DNA of 64,000 nucleotides, taken from NCBI RefSeq assembly GCF_900111875.1, contig NZ_FOJU01000001.1, positions 1-64,000 of the forward strand, in the 5' to 3' direction. Below, piece by piece: positions 15,795 to 23,600 of the stretch (the first letter of the stretch is position 1; each line of letters starts with the position of its first letter). The stretch comes from Poseidonocella pacifica. GTDB taxonomy: Bacteria; Pseudomonadota; Alphaproteobacteria; Rhodobacterales; Rhodobacteraceae. Both the position numbers and the translations under genes were made by a program. The notes under the pieces were generated by a model that ran no database searches, was not told the origin of the DNA, and saw only the letters and a list, made by a program, of their open reading frames with translations.

Positions 15795-16712
15795 TCAGGC
15801 GCGCCAGCTTGTATTGGGCATCTGAGGGGAGAGGTACGCCTCCCGGAAATAGTCGACGATGAACCGCGCGGTTGGGGGCAATTCCCGATCGCGCCGCCAT
15901 GCAAGACCCACATTCATGGAGGGGATTTCACGATCCATCGCGACTGTTCCGATACGGCGCCCTTCCAAAGACCAAGGCCGATAGACCATGTCTGACAGGA
16001 TCGTCACGCCCAGACCGTTTGCAACCATCGAGCGCACGGCCTCGGTCGAGGACGTCCGCAGCCTTACCTTGGGGGTTAGCCCGGTTGGTCCCCAGTACTT
16101 CATGGAGGTATTGGCGGCTTCATCAACCGTGAGCATGATGTAGTCGTGTTCGGCGACTTGCTCGAAGCTGGCGGTCTCGGCATGCGAGAGGGGGTGGTTC
16201 TGAGGTACCCAAAGGCGCCGGTGAGAGCGTAGAAGCGTCTGGGTCGCCAGTTCCGGGTTTGCTGTATTTGATGTCAGGATCACGGCCACATCAAAGCGAT
16301 TGTTGAGCAGCCCTTCTTCGATGCTGTCGCGATTCAACTCTGCGATATTGATGGTGAGGTTCGGGAACCGATGCGCGAGCCGCTCAAGATGAAAGGGCAG
16401 GAAATAGCCACAAACGGTGTAGGTTGCGGCCACGTTGATCGTGCCGGTGATATCGGAATGTCCCTCGCCAATGCCGCGCGCCACCTCGACCCGTTCCATT
16501 ACATCGCGCGCTGCGCCCAGGAATTTGCGCCCGGTAGGGGTCAGGTCCATGCCATGCGCGGTGCGGACAAAGAGCGCCGTGCCGAGTTCCTGCTCAAGTT
16601 CGCGGATCGCAGTGGTGATCGAAGACTGTGAAATAGAGAGGGCCAAGGCCGCACGGCTTACCTGCCCGAGTTCAGCTGTTGCGACGAAATATTTGAATTG
16701 GCGAAGGTTCAT
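15795..16712 (-). CDS. LysR-family regulator of the pxp-carboxylase operon
   Basis: A 305-residue LTTR with HTH at residues ~1-60 (MNLRQFKYFVATAELGQVSRAALALSISQSSITTAIRELEQELGTALFVRTAHGMDLTPTG) and a regular effector-binding domain (GHSDITGTINVAATYTVCGYFLPFHLERLAHRFPNLTINIAEL). It is divergent from the 5-oxoprolinase/biotin-carboxylase operon across 261 bp containing a canonical T-N11-A dyad, so it is the likely activator of that operon. The inducer would then be the operon substrate (5-oxoproline or a related lactam), which is inference. Confidence 0.9.
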   Translation of the reverse strand: MNLRQFKYFVATAELGQVSRAALALSISQSSITTAIRELEQELGTALFVRTAHGMDLTPTGRKFLGAARDVMERVEVARGIGEGHSDITGTINVAATYTVCGYFLPFHLERLAHRFPNLTINIAELNRDSIEEGLLNNRFDVAVILTSNTANPELATQTLLRSHRRLWVPQNHPLSHAETASFEQVAEHDYIMLTVDEAANTSMKYWGPTGLTPKVRLRTSSTEAVRSMVANGLGVTILSDMVYRPWSLEGRRIGTVAMDREIPSMNVGLAWRRDRELPPTARFIVDYFREAYLSPQMPNTSWRA

Positions 16713-16882
16713 CGGACATGCTCTCGTAGTGTGATTGAGTACCGCTTATCCGATTTTCAACGTACAGTGCAGGACGAATTTGCAGATTCCGATACCGCTT
16801 GTTGTCTACCGTTAGGAGTAGATAGGTCGAGGGCGCACAAAAACGCATCTTGGTAGGTCGCCGCGATCCGCCCAAGTGTTCG

Positions 16883-16905
16883 GAAAATCAGAAAATGCTA
16901 TTTTC
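16883..16905 (+). promoter_or_regulatory. LysR-type T-N11-A box upstream of pxpA operon
   Basis: GAAAAT (16883-16888) and ATTTTC (16900-16905) form a perfect inverted repeat with an 11-base centre, giving the classic T-N11-A LTTR site. It lies 69 bp upstream of the first gene of the pxp operon. A second dyad, TCTAC/GTAGA at 16804-16808/16817-16821, lies further upstream. Confidence 0.65.
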
Positions 16906-16973
16906 GAAATTGGAATTTTACAAAACGGACCTCGGTCGCTCATGCTCGGCAACATAACTGGCGGGGGCATGCG

Positions 16974-17753
16974 ATGCGAAAGATGGTCGATCTCAACTGT
17001 GACATGGGCGAAGGGTTCGGCCATTGGGTCTTGGGCGAAGCGCCAGATGAGGCGCTGATGGCGCTGATCTCCTCTGCCAACATTGCAGCCGGCTTTCATG
17101 CCGGCGATCCGAATTCCATGGACCGGGTAATCAAGCTGGCCCACATTCACGGCGTCGGTCTGGGCGCGCATCCGGGCTATCGCGATCTGCAAGGTTTCGG
17201 TCGCCGTTTCATTGACACCTCTCCCGAAGAGCTTGTGAATGACATCATTTATCAAGTCGGAGCCGTGCGCGAATTCGGACGTCGTCATGGGATCAGCTTG
17301 CAGCACGTGAAGCCGCATGGTGCCTTGTATATGGAGGCTGCCCGGAACGAAGAGCTTTCGCGTCATATGATCGAAAGCCTTGCTGCGATCAGCGGCCAGT
17401 TGATCGTGTACTGCATGGGCGTTTCAAAGACCTACGAGGTAGCGCAGCGATTGGGCCACCCGGTTGTGCGGGAGTTCTATGCGGACCGCGACTATGGCGC
17501 CGATGGGCAAATTGTCTTCTCTCGCAAGGTGAGCCGTCCGGACCCCGAAGCGCTTGCTCAGAAGTGCCTCCGAGCCTGTGTCGACGGGAAAGTGACAACG
17601 GTGGAAGGCGAAGACATCGACGTGGAATTCGAAAGCATCTGCTTTCACTCGGACACGCCCGGCGCGGTGGAAATCGGCACTGCAATTCGCCGCGTGCTAG
17701 TGGACAACGGGATCGCCATCGCTCCGTCTTCTGCCGTGCTCGAAGCGGCGTGA
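16974..17753 (+). CDS. pxpA: 5-oxoprolinase subunit A (LamB/YcsF family)
   Basis: A 259-residue LamB/YcsF protein: [59 protein letters not shown] and [10 protein letters not shown] are all signature blocks. In E. coli and B. subtilis PxpA works with PxpB and PxpC to open 5-oxoproline to glutamate with ATP. Here the operon order is pxpA, biotin carrier, biotin carboxylase, pxpB, pxpC, suggesting a carboxylation step is coupled to ring opening. ATG 16974 is taken; ATG 16983 would remove MRK. Expression is probably under the divergent LysR regulator. Confidence 0.9.
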   Translation: MRKMVDLNCDMGEGFGHWVLGEAPDEALMALISSANIAAGFHAGDPNSMDRVIKLAHIHGVGLGAHPGYRDLQGFGRRFIDTSPEELVNDIIYQVGAVREFGRRHGISLQHVKPHGALYMEAARNEELSRHMIESLAAISGQLIVYCMGVSKTYEVAQRLGHPVVREFYADRDYGADGQIVFSRKVSRPDPEALAQKCLRACVDGKVTTVEGEDIDVEFESICFHSDTPGAVEIGTAIRRVLVDNGIAIAPSSAVLEAA

Positions 17754-17799
17754 CGAACCGCGCAATAGTTCAAGACAAGAACAGACACAGGGAAACACC

Positions 17800-18033
17800 A
17801 TGACAGCCATTCTCTCTCCGCTCCCCGGGACGTTCTACCAAAAGCCATCCCCCGAAGACCCGCCCTATAAGGCCGAAGGTGATGCGGTCGCTGTGGATGA
17901 CGTTATCGGGCTCATCGAGGTTATGAAGACGTTCATCGAGGTCAAGGCGGAAGCTGCCGGTACGTTCGCGGGCTACAAGGTAGAGAATGAAAGCCCCGTC
18001 AACGCCGGGGATACCTTGGCGGAGCTGAGCTAA
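17800..18033 (+). CDS. Small biotin carboxyl carrier protein
   Basis: A 77-residue single biotinyl/lipoyl-type domain. The biotin attachment site is EVMKT with lysine K43. The surrounding beta-hammerhead is complete: LSPLPGTFYQKPSP, GDAVAVDDVIGLIEVMKTFIEVKAEAAGT, ENESPVNAGDTLAEL. Unlike AccB it lacks the Pro/Ala-rich N-terminal extension, so it is a stand-alone carrier. It sits between pxpA and a biotin carboxylase gene starting 3 bp after its stop, and would carry carboxybiotin between that carboxylase and an acceptor domain. No separate classical carboxyltransferase is encoded here, so PxpB/PxpC may play that part (inference). Confidence 0.9.
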   Translation: MTAILSPLPGTFYQKPSPEDPPYKAEGDAVAVDDVIGLIEVMKTFIEVKAEAAGTFAGYKVENESPVNAGDTLAELS

Positions 18034-18036
18034 GCC

Positions 18037-19413
18037 ATGGCAATTGAACGTCTCTTCATCGCCAACCGCGGCGAAATCGCGGTGCGGATCGTCCGGGCTG
18101 CGAAATCCTTGGGCATTCATACGATTCAGGCCCATTCCGAGGCGGACGTAGAGATGCTGTCTGTGAAGCTCGCGGATGAGGCCGTCTGCATCGGGCCAGC
18201 CCCGTCGAAAGACAGCTATCTGAACATCCAAGCCATCCTTGACGCCGCCAAGGCCACCGGTGCGGATGCTATCCACCCGGGCTACGGTTTCCTGTCCGAG
18301 AATGCAGGTTTCGCCCGCGCGGTGGAGGAGGCAGGGCTCATCTTTGTCGGGCCATCGGCGGATACTATCGAGCGTATGGGCGACAAGGTGGCCGCGCGTC
18401 AGGCCGCTCTGGCGGCTGGCGTGCCCGTGGTACCCGGTTCAGACGGCCGAGTGGACGGGGTCGAGGCGACCTTGGCTGTCGCAGAGCAGGTTGGCTTCCC
18501 TGTGATGATCAAGGCCGCGGCAGGTGGCGGTGGGCGGGGCATTCGCATTGCCAACACTGCCGGAGAATTGGCCGCCCTCGCGCCGCAGGCCAAGGCCGAA
18601 GCAGAAGCTGCCTTTGGCGATGGCAGTCTCTATGTCGAACGCGCTATCGTGGCACCGCGGCATATCGAAGTGCAAATCCTCGGCGACGGTGACCGCGCGG
18701 TTCACTGCTTTGAGCGGGAATGCTCGCTTCAGCGGCGCCGACAAAAGGTATGGGAAGAGGCCGGCGCCGATTGTCTCGATGCCCCCACAAGAGATGCGCT
18801 TTGCGCCTCTGCGGTCGCGCTGGCCGAAGCGGTGGGATATCGCGGCGCTGGGACGTTGGAATACCTCTACGACGAAAGCACCAAGGAATTCTTCTTCATT
18901 GAGATGAATACTCGCATACAGGTGGAGCATCCCGTGACAGAGATGCTCACCGGGATCGATCTCGTAGCCGAAATGATCAGGGTTTGCGGCGGGGCCCCGC
19001 TCTCTATGACACAGGAACAGATCCTGCGCTCCGGCCACGCGATCGAGGTGCGGATCTGCGCCGAGGACCCTTTCAACAACTTCATGCCTTGGCCGGGACG
19101 GATCAAAACCTTGGTCGAACCTACTGGTCCCGGAGTGCGCTTCGATCATTTCCTGTCCGAGGGGTATCAGATCCCACCCTTCTACGACTCTCTTGTTGGG
19201 AAGGTGATCGTGCATGCCGAAACCCGCGACGCCGCTATCGACAAACTGACGACCGCCCTGACCGAGATGGTCATTGATGGGACCAAGCACACCGGACCGC
19301 TGCATCTGGCGCTCGCCGCCGATCCTGAGGTGCGCGCGGGCCGCTTTCATACCCAATGGCTCGAACCCTGGCTTGACGCTGGTGCTCTGAGCGCGAAAGG
19401 AGACGCTGCATGA
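18037..19413 (+). CDS. Biotin carboxylase (AccC-like)
   Basis: A 458-residue ATP-grasp enzyme that carboxylates biotin using ATP and bicarbonate. Domains in order are the N-terminal pre-ATP-grasp part (RLFIANRGEIAVRIVRAAKSLGI, HPGYGFLSENAGFA), the ATP-grasp fold with the glycine loop AAAGGGGRGIRI (~residues 163-174), HIEVQILGDG, FERECSLQRRRQKVWEEA and FIEMNTRIQVEHPVTE, then the C-terminal biotin carboxylase domain (ICAEDPFNNFMPWPG). All catalytic blocks are intact. Its position next to a stand-alone carrier and pxpA/B/C, rather than accB, marks it as a dedicated carboxylase, not the fatty-acid one. It overlaps pxpB by 4 bp. Confidence 0.92.
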   Translation: MAIERLFIANRGEIAVRIVRAAKSLGIHTIQAHSEADVEMLSVKLADEAVCIGPAPSKDSYLNIQAILDAAKATGADAIHPGYGFLSENAGFARAVEEAGLIFVGPSADTIERMGDKVAARQAALAAGVPVVPGSDGRVDGVEATLAVAEQVGFPVMIKAAAGGGGRGIRIANTAGELAALAPQAKAEAEAAFGDGSLYVERAIVAPRHIEVQILGDGDRAVHCFERECSLQRRRQKVWEEAGADCLDAPTRDALCASAVALAEAVGYRGAGTLEYLYDESTKEFFFIEMNTRIQVEHPVTEMLTGIDLVAEMIRVCGGAPLSMTQEQILRSGHAIEVRICAEDPFNNFMPWPGRIKTLVEPTGPGVRFDHFLSEGYQIPPFYDSLVGKVIVHAETRDAAIDKLTTALTEMVIDGTKHTGPLHLALAADPEVRAGRFHTQWLEPWLDAGALSAKGDAA

Positions 19414-20285
19414 AGACGCGTTACAGCTTCGGAGGCGACGAACACGTCTATGTCGAAGTCGATGATGAGATGTCACTCGACGCCTTCTTTATCAGTCTTT
19501 CGCTCAGCAAACTGGTGCGCGAGGCCGAGATCCCCGGTGTAAGGGAAATTTGTCCGGCCAATGCTTCCTTCGAGGTGCGCTTCGATCCAGACGTGATCTC
19601 GCCCGATGCGATGATGGAACGTATCAAGGGGCTGGAAGCCGAAGCACAGGCCGCCGAAAAGCGGCTCGACACGCGCATCATCGAAATCCCGGTCTACTAC
19701 GAAGACCCGTGGACCCACGAGACGCTCATGCGTTTCCGCGAGCGTCATCAGGACCCATCAGGGTCCGATCTCGACTACGCTGCGCGGATCAACGGATATG
19801 ATAGCGTCGCCGACTTCATCGAAGCGCATCATTCGCAACCTTGGTTCGTCTCGATGGTTGGCTTCGTCTCGGGCCTGCCGTTCCTTTATCAACTGGTCGA
19901 TCGCGACAAACAGCTTGAGGTGCCGAAATATCTGCGGCCCCGCACCGACACGCCAAAGTTGACGGTGGGTTACGGCGGTTGCTTCTCCTGCATCTATTCG
20001 GTCCGTGGCGCGGGGGGGTATCAGATGTTTGGCATTACCCCGATGCCAATCTTCGATCCGGAGCAAAAGATCACCTATCTCAGGGATTTCATGGTGTTCT
20101 TCAAACCCGGCGACATCGTTAAATGGAAACCCATCGACCGCGCGGAATACGACCGCATTACCAAGACCGTCGAAGACGGCACCTATACACCAAAGATTGC
20201 CGAGGTCGCCTTTGATCTCGATGCGTTCAATGCCGACATGTCCGGCTTCAACGCAAAGCTGATGGAGGCTCTCGATGACGCTTGA
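19410..20285 (+). CDS. pxpB: 5-oxoprolinase subunit B / allophanate hydrolase subunit 1 domain
   Basis: A 291-residue protein of the AHS1 (KipI/PxpB) family. Family marks are EIPVYYEDPWTHE, GYDSVADFIEAHHSQPWFVSMVGFVSGLPFLYQLV, YLRPRTDTPKLTVGYGGCFSCIYSVRGAGGYQMFGITPMPIFDPEQ and FKPGDIVKWKPIDRAEYD. It is longer than E. coli PxpB (about 218 aa) through an extended N-terminal region of about 85 residues before the core. It forms a complex with PxpC. Translational coupling is evident: its start overlaps the biotin carboxylase stop (ATGA) and its end overlaps pxpC by 11 bp. Confidence 0.9.
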   Translation: MKTRYSFGGDEHVYVEVDDEMSLDAFFISLSLSKLVREAEIPGVREICPANASFEVRFDPDVISPDAMMERIKGLEAEAQAAEKRLDTRIIEIPVYYEDPWTHETLMRFRERHQDPSGSDLDYAARINGYDSVADFIEAHHSQPWFVSMVGFVSGLPFLYQLVDRDKQLEVPKYLRPRTDTPKLTVGYGGCFSCIYSVRGAGGYQMFGITPMPIFDPEQKITYLRDFMVFFKPGDIVKWKPIDRAEYDRITKTVEDGTYTPKIAEVAFDLDAFNADMSGFNAKLMEALDDA

Positions 20286-21255
20286 GATCGTTAAACCGGG
20301 GCTGGCGACCAGCATTCAGGACCTCGGGCGTCCGGGGTATTTTCACCTCGGTATTCCCGAGGGCGGCGCGATGGACCGATTGGCGCTGCGGGCCGCGAAC
20401 CTTCTTGTGGGCAATGACGAAGACGCAGCGGGGCTTGAAGCCGTGTTTCTCGGGCCGGAAATCAAGTTTGGCGCAGAGATGACCGTCGCCGTAACCGGGG
20501 GCGAGATGCCAATCCTGCTGGACGGGGAGCCGCGCGATAATTGGACCTCGTTCAACGTCATGCCGGGTCAAACCCTGAGCTTCGGTTATCTGAAGGCGGG
20601 CGCGCGAATTTACATTGCCGTTTCGGGCGGAATCGCGACAGAGCCACATCTGGGGTCGCGGTCCACCTATGCTATCGGGGCCTTGGGCGGCTTCGACGGG
20701 CGCGCACTGGCGGCGGGCGATGTGGTGCCGGTGGGCGCTGCACCCTTGGCTGAGGAGGGGCTCAGCATTCCCGAAGCCTTGCGCCGCGGCCCCGGCAAGC
20801 CTGCGGAGTTGCGTGTGCTTCCGGGGCTTTACTGGCACCGGCTTACCGAAAAATCCCAAGCAGCCTTCTTTGATGACGCATGGACCGTCGCGCCCGAGGC
20901 CGACCGAATGGGGTATCGCTTCCGCGGAGGCCAGCCCATGGAATTTGTTGACCGTGAACAGCCTTTCGGGGCCGGGTCGGATCCATCGAACATCGTGGAT
21001 GGGTGCTATTCCTACGGCTCGATACAGGTGCCGGGTGGACTGGAGCCGATTGTGTTGCATCGCGACGCGGTGTCTGGGGGTGGTTACTTCACGCTCGGCG
21101 CGGTGATCTCGGCGGACATGGACCTGATTGGGCAGCTTCAGCCGAACGCGCCGGTGAAATTCGTGCGGGTGGATATGGAGCAGGCGCTCGCCGCTCGCGC
21201 CGAACGCAAGCAGATCATTGAGCAATTACGCGAAAGTCTCAATCAACCCGGCTGA
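20275..21255 (+). CDS. pxpC: 5-oxoprolinase subunit C / allophanate hydrolase subunit 2 domain
   Basis: A 326-residue AHS2 (KipA/PxpC) protein, also described as the biotin-dependent carboxyltransferase family because the same domain occurs in urea amidolyase. Signatures are LEIVKPGLATSIQDLGRPGYFHLGIPEGGAMDR, AANLLVGNDEDAAGLEAVFLGPEI, SGGIATEPHLGSRSTYAIGALGGFDGRAL and MGYRFRGGQPMEF. It is the last gene of the pxpA-carrier-carboxylase-pxpB-pxpC operon. The relation to urea amidolyase carboxyltransferase domains supports a biotin-dependent reaction on a cyclic amide, but this is inference. A large hairpin follows at 21320-21364. Confidence 0.9.
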   Translation: MTLEIVKPGLATSIQDLGRPGYFHLGIPEGGAMDRLALRAANLLVGNDEDAAGLEAVFLGPEIKFGAEMTVAVTGGEMPILLDGEPRDNWTSFNVMPGQTLSFGYLKAGARIYIAVSGGIATEPHLGSRSTYAIGALGGFDGRALAAGDVVPVGAAPLAEEGLSIPEALRRGPGKPAELRVLPGLYWHRLTEKSQAAFFDDAWTVAPEADRMGYRFRGGQPMEFVDREQPFGAGSDPSNIVDGCYSYGSIQVPGGLEPIVLHRDAVSGGGYFTLGAVISADMDLIGQLQPNAPVKFVRVDMEQALAARAERKQIIEQLRESLNQPG

Positions 21256-21319
21256 TCGAAATGCAAGCGACGGCGCTTTGCGCTGTCCCAAAGTCCGGGT
21301 ATCGGTAAAGTGGCGCGCG

Positions 21320-21364
21320 AGCGCGCGACCTATCTTACTGTTGTAAGTTTAGGGGTCGCGCGCT
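21320..21364. terminator. Nested hairpin between convergent pxpC and FMN-reductase genes
   Basis: AGCGCGCGACC (21320-21330) pairs perfectly with GGTCGCGCGCT (21354-21364). Inside, CTTAC-TGTT-GTAAG (21334-21347) makes a second stem. There is no T-run, so an intrinsic terminator is not certain. It lies between two converging transcription units and could act on both. Confidence 0.5.
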
Positions 21365-21386
21365 GAGGGTTCCGTTTCAAGCGCGC

Positions 21387-21965
21387 TCAGGCGGCTTCTT
21401 CTCGCTTCGCTAGCGCGGTTTGCAGTTCCTCGACCGCTGACAGTAGTTCGGTGCGCAAGTCGGGAGATGACAAGCTTCCGGTTTCTACATCGAAATGCTT
21501 GCCGAATGGTCCGAACTGGAAATTCGAAACGATGTTGCCGCCATAGAACGGAAAACCGGACATGGCCGCGCCATGCACGTTACGCGCGCCATTCGGCCCG
21601 GGCGACGTCGCCATGAGGAGCATAGGCTTTTGCTGAAACACCGTCTTGTCGATCCGACTGCACCAGTCGAAGATATTCTTGAAGGCTGCCGCGTAGCTTC
21701 CGTTATATTCTGCAAGCGAGATGATTAGCGCATCGCTCGCGGCGATCTTGGCCTGAAATTCATACGCCAACTGCGGAATGCCTTCTGCCTGCCGCTCGGG
21801 GCTGTAGATCGGCATCTCGTAGTCGTTGAGATCGAGGACATCGATCTCAACCGGCATATCGCTTGTTTCCTTCAGCACCTCGGATGCGTGGATCGCAAGC
21901 TTCTGGTTGATCGACTGGGTGCTGTTGCTGCCTGCGAATACGAGGACTTTTTGAGTGATCGACAT
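21387..21965 (-). CDS. NADPH-dependent FMN reductase (flavodoxin fold)
   Basis: A 192-residue flavodoxin-like FMN reductase. The phosphate-binding loop is VLVFAGSNSTQSINQKLA (residues ~7-24). The family motif SLAEYNGSYAAAFKNIFDWCSRID holds the substrate/flavin region (a variant of PEYNGS...KNAIDW). LLMATSPGPNGARNVHGAA completes the site. It probably reduces FMN or quinone-like compounds with NAD(P)H in the cytoplasm. It is the second gene of a pair with a DoxX-family membrane protein and is opposed by a divergent LysR gene. ATG 21965 (MSITQKVLVF) was chosen; upstream in-frame codons run into the doxX-like gene. Confidence 0.88.
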   Translation of the reverse strand: MSITQKVLVFAGSNSTQSINQKLAIHASEVLKETSDMPVEIDVLDLNDYEMPIYSPERQAEGIPQLAYEFQAKIAASDALIISLAEYNGSYAAAFKNIFDWCSRIDKTVFQQKPMLLMATSPGPNGARNVHGAAMSGFPFYGGNIVSNFQFGPFGKHFDVETGSLSSPDLRTELLSAVEELQTALAKREEAA

Positions 21966-21987
21966 AATTTTTAGTCCCCAATCTTGG

Positions 21988-22347
21988 TTATGCAGAGCGC
22001 CCGAGCGTTTCTTGGATCTGGTCACGGTGCAGATAGAGCACAGCGGCACAGATCAAACCAAGGATGATAGCCGGTACTGCCGAGGGGCCAAGGATGAACA
22101 TATGTGCAAGCACCGCACCAACCATCGTGGCACCCAGTACGGCCGCCGCCAGCGCCTGACGGCGCGGTATCCACAACAGTATGGCGCCGCCGACCTCAAT
22201 GATGCCGGCAAGATAGCGGAACCATTGCCCCACGCCGATGGCGTCAAAGGTGGCAACCATCATGTCGACACCTGAGAGTTTTGCGAAACCCGCGGCAACG
22301 AAGGCGAGGGTGAGAAGGGCACGAAGGCCAATGGAAAGATAGGTCAT
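21988..22347 (-). CDS. DoxX-family membrane protein
   Basis: A 119-residue inner-membrane protein with four predicted helices: LSIGLRALLTLAFVAAGFAKLSGVDMMV, GVGQWFRYLAGIIEVGGAILLWIP, ALAAAVLGATMVGAVLAHMFILG and AVPAIILGLICAAVLYLH. The pattern [GF]-x-x-K-L-x-G and Y-x-x-G-x-x-E-x-x-G is typical of DoxX/DoxD-like proteins, many of which pair with redox enzymes though their activity is mostly unknown. It begins the two-gene operon with the FMN reductase (22-bp gap) and shares a promoter gap with the divergent LysR regulator. Confidence 0.87.
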   Translation of the reverse strand: MTYLSIGLRALLTLAFVAAGFAKLSGVDMMVATFDAIGVGQWFRYLAGIIEVGGAILLWIPRRQALAAAVLGATMVGAVLAHMFILGPSAVPAIILGLICAAVLYLHRDQIQETLGRSA

Positions 22348-22395
22348 CAGAATTTCCCAAGTATGATTGTCTCTTTGAACGCCAGATAACTTGCT

Positions 22396-22414
22396 GCATA
22401 TTATTTCTCAATGC
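22396..22414. promoter_or_regulatory. Candidate LysR T-N11-A box
   Basis: GCAT (22396-22399), 11 bases, then ATGC (22411-22414) in the 110-bp gap between the doxX-like and lysR genes. It is a short dyad but has the right spacing and place for autoregulation and control of the doxX-FMN reductase pair. Confidence 0.4.
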
Positions 22415-22457
22415 GCGAGATCTGGCACGATATGCGCGGAAACTGGACATAGGCGCG

Positions 22458-23345
22458 ATGGACAAGTGGACAGAACTCCGCACGGCGTATTGGGTGGCCA
22501 AACTCGGGACCGTGAGTGCGACCGCCGAAGCGCTGGGCTTCCACCGCGCAACGATCAATCGCCATATCGACGTTTTGGAGGCGGAGATTGGCAGCAAGAT
22601 CTTCATTCGGCATGCGCGTGGCTATGCGCTCACGGAAACCGGACAGGATGTCCTGCGTGTTGCCCAAAAAACCGATGAGTTGATTGAAGATCTCGCGGGG
22701 CGCGTGCACGGCGGCAAGTCGGAGATTGAAGGTGAAATCAAGCTGACGATCCTTGCGCCCTTTGCCGGGCTGCTGATGGGCGCAGTCATGCAGTTTCGTT
22801 TGGAAAACCCGCGCTGTCTCGTGAACGTCGACGTGGGTGAAGACCTCGCGAAGCTCGAATATGGTGAGGCGCATATCGCTGTGCGGGCAGGCGCCAAGCC
22901 GGAGCATCCGGACTACGTTGTCGCGCATCTCGGAGATATCGGAATTGGCCTTTATGCCCATGATAGCTATGCGGCGCGTTGTGGCCTGCCGGCAGACGAG
23001 AGTGATCTGGCCGGCCATAGCTTTGTCTTGCCGCACATCCCCACCGAGCGTTTCCCGCTCGGTCGATGGATCAAGGAGCACATTCGGCCCGAGATGATCG
23101 CCTTGTCGTCACGCGACGTCTGGCTTGTGACCGAAGCCGTTTTTGCCGGGGCGGGCATTGGGATTGTCAGCGATATTGATGCCGGCTCCCGCGGAGGGCT
23201 GCAGCCGGCGTTACTGTCCCGTCCCAGTTGGAGCGTCTCCGGATGGCTGGTCACACATGTCGACTTGCATCGCACGGAAAAGGTCCAGGCCATGTTGCGC
23301 TGCCTCAAGGCGAGTGCGGCGGGCAAAACGGTTTCGCCGGCCTAG
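22458..23345 (+). CDS. LysR-family transcriptional regulator
   Basis: A 295-residue LTTR with an HTH near residues 5-65 (WTELRTAYWVAKLGTVSATAEALGFHRATINRHIDVLEAEIGSKIFIRHARGYALTETGQ) and an effector domain beginning EIEGEIKLTILAPFAGLLMGAVMQF. It lies divergent from the doxX-FMN reductase pair, and upstream of a second pxpA on the same strand but 255 bp away. The divergent pair is the probable target. ATG 22458 gives the normal family N-terminus. Confidence 0.9.
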   Translation: MDKWTELRTAYWVAKLGTVSATAEALGFHRATINRHIDVLEAEIGSKIFIRHARGYALTETGQDVLRVAQKTDELIEDLAGRVHGGKSEIEGEIKLTILAPFAGLLMGAVMQFRLENPRCLVNVDVGEDLAKLEYGEAHIAVRAGAKPEHPDYVVAHLGDIGIGLYAHDSYAARCGLPADESDLAGHSFVLPHIPTERFPLGRWIKEHIRPEMIALSSRDVWLVTEAVFAGAGIGIVSDIDAGSRGGLQPALLSRPSWSVSGWLVTHVDLHRTEKVQAMLRCLKASAAGKTVSPA

Positions 23346-23600
23346 ATGGAACAGAGATGATCATAAGGGCTCCGCCTCTGCCTCGTCGCTGGTCATGGGC
23401 AGGCTATAAGCACTGGGGTGGGAGTTCCCTGTGGCGGGTGGCTGCCCCCAAGCGGATTTGCGTTTGCGGAGCGTAGGGATAGAAGCGTGGGGCACAGGGC
23501 AGGTGGCTTACCTTCGCAGCGCGATGCGCACCGGATGCGATCCACGCGGTTCTGCGGAGAAGAAGCGGAAGGTGGCCAGAAGCAAAGTTTGCGGGGACAA

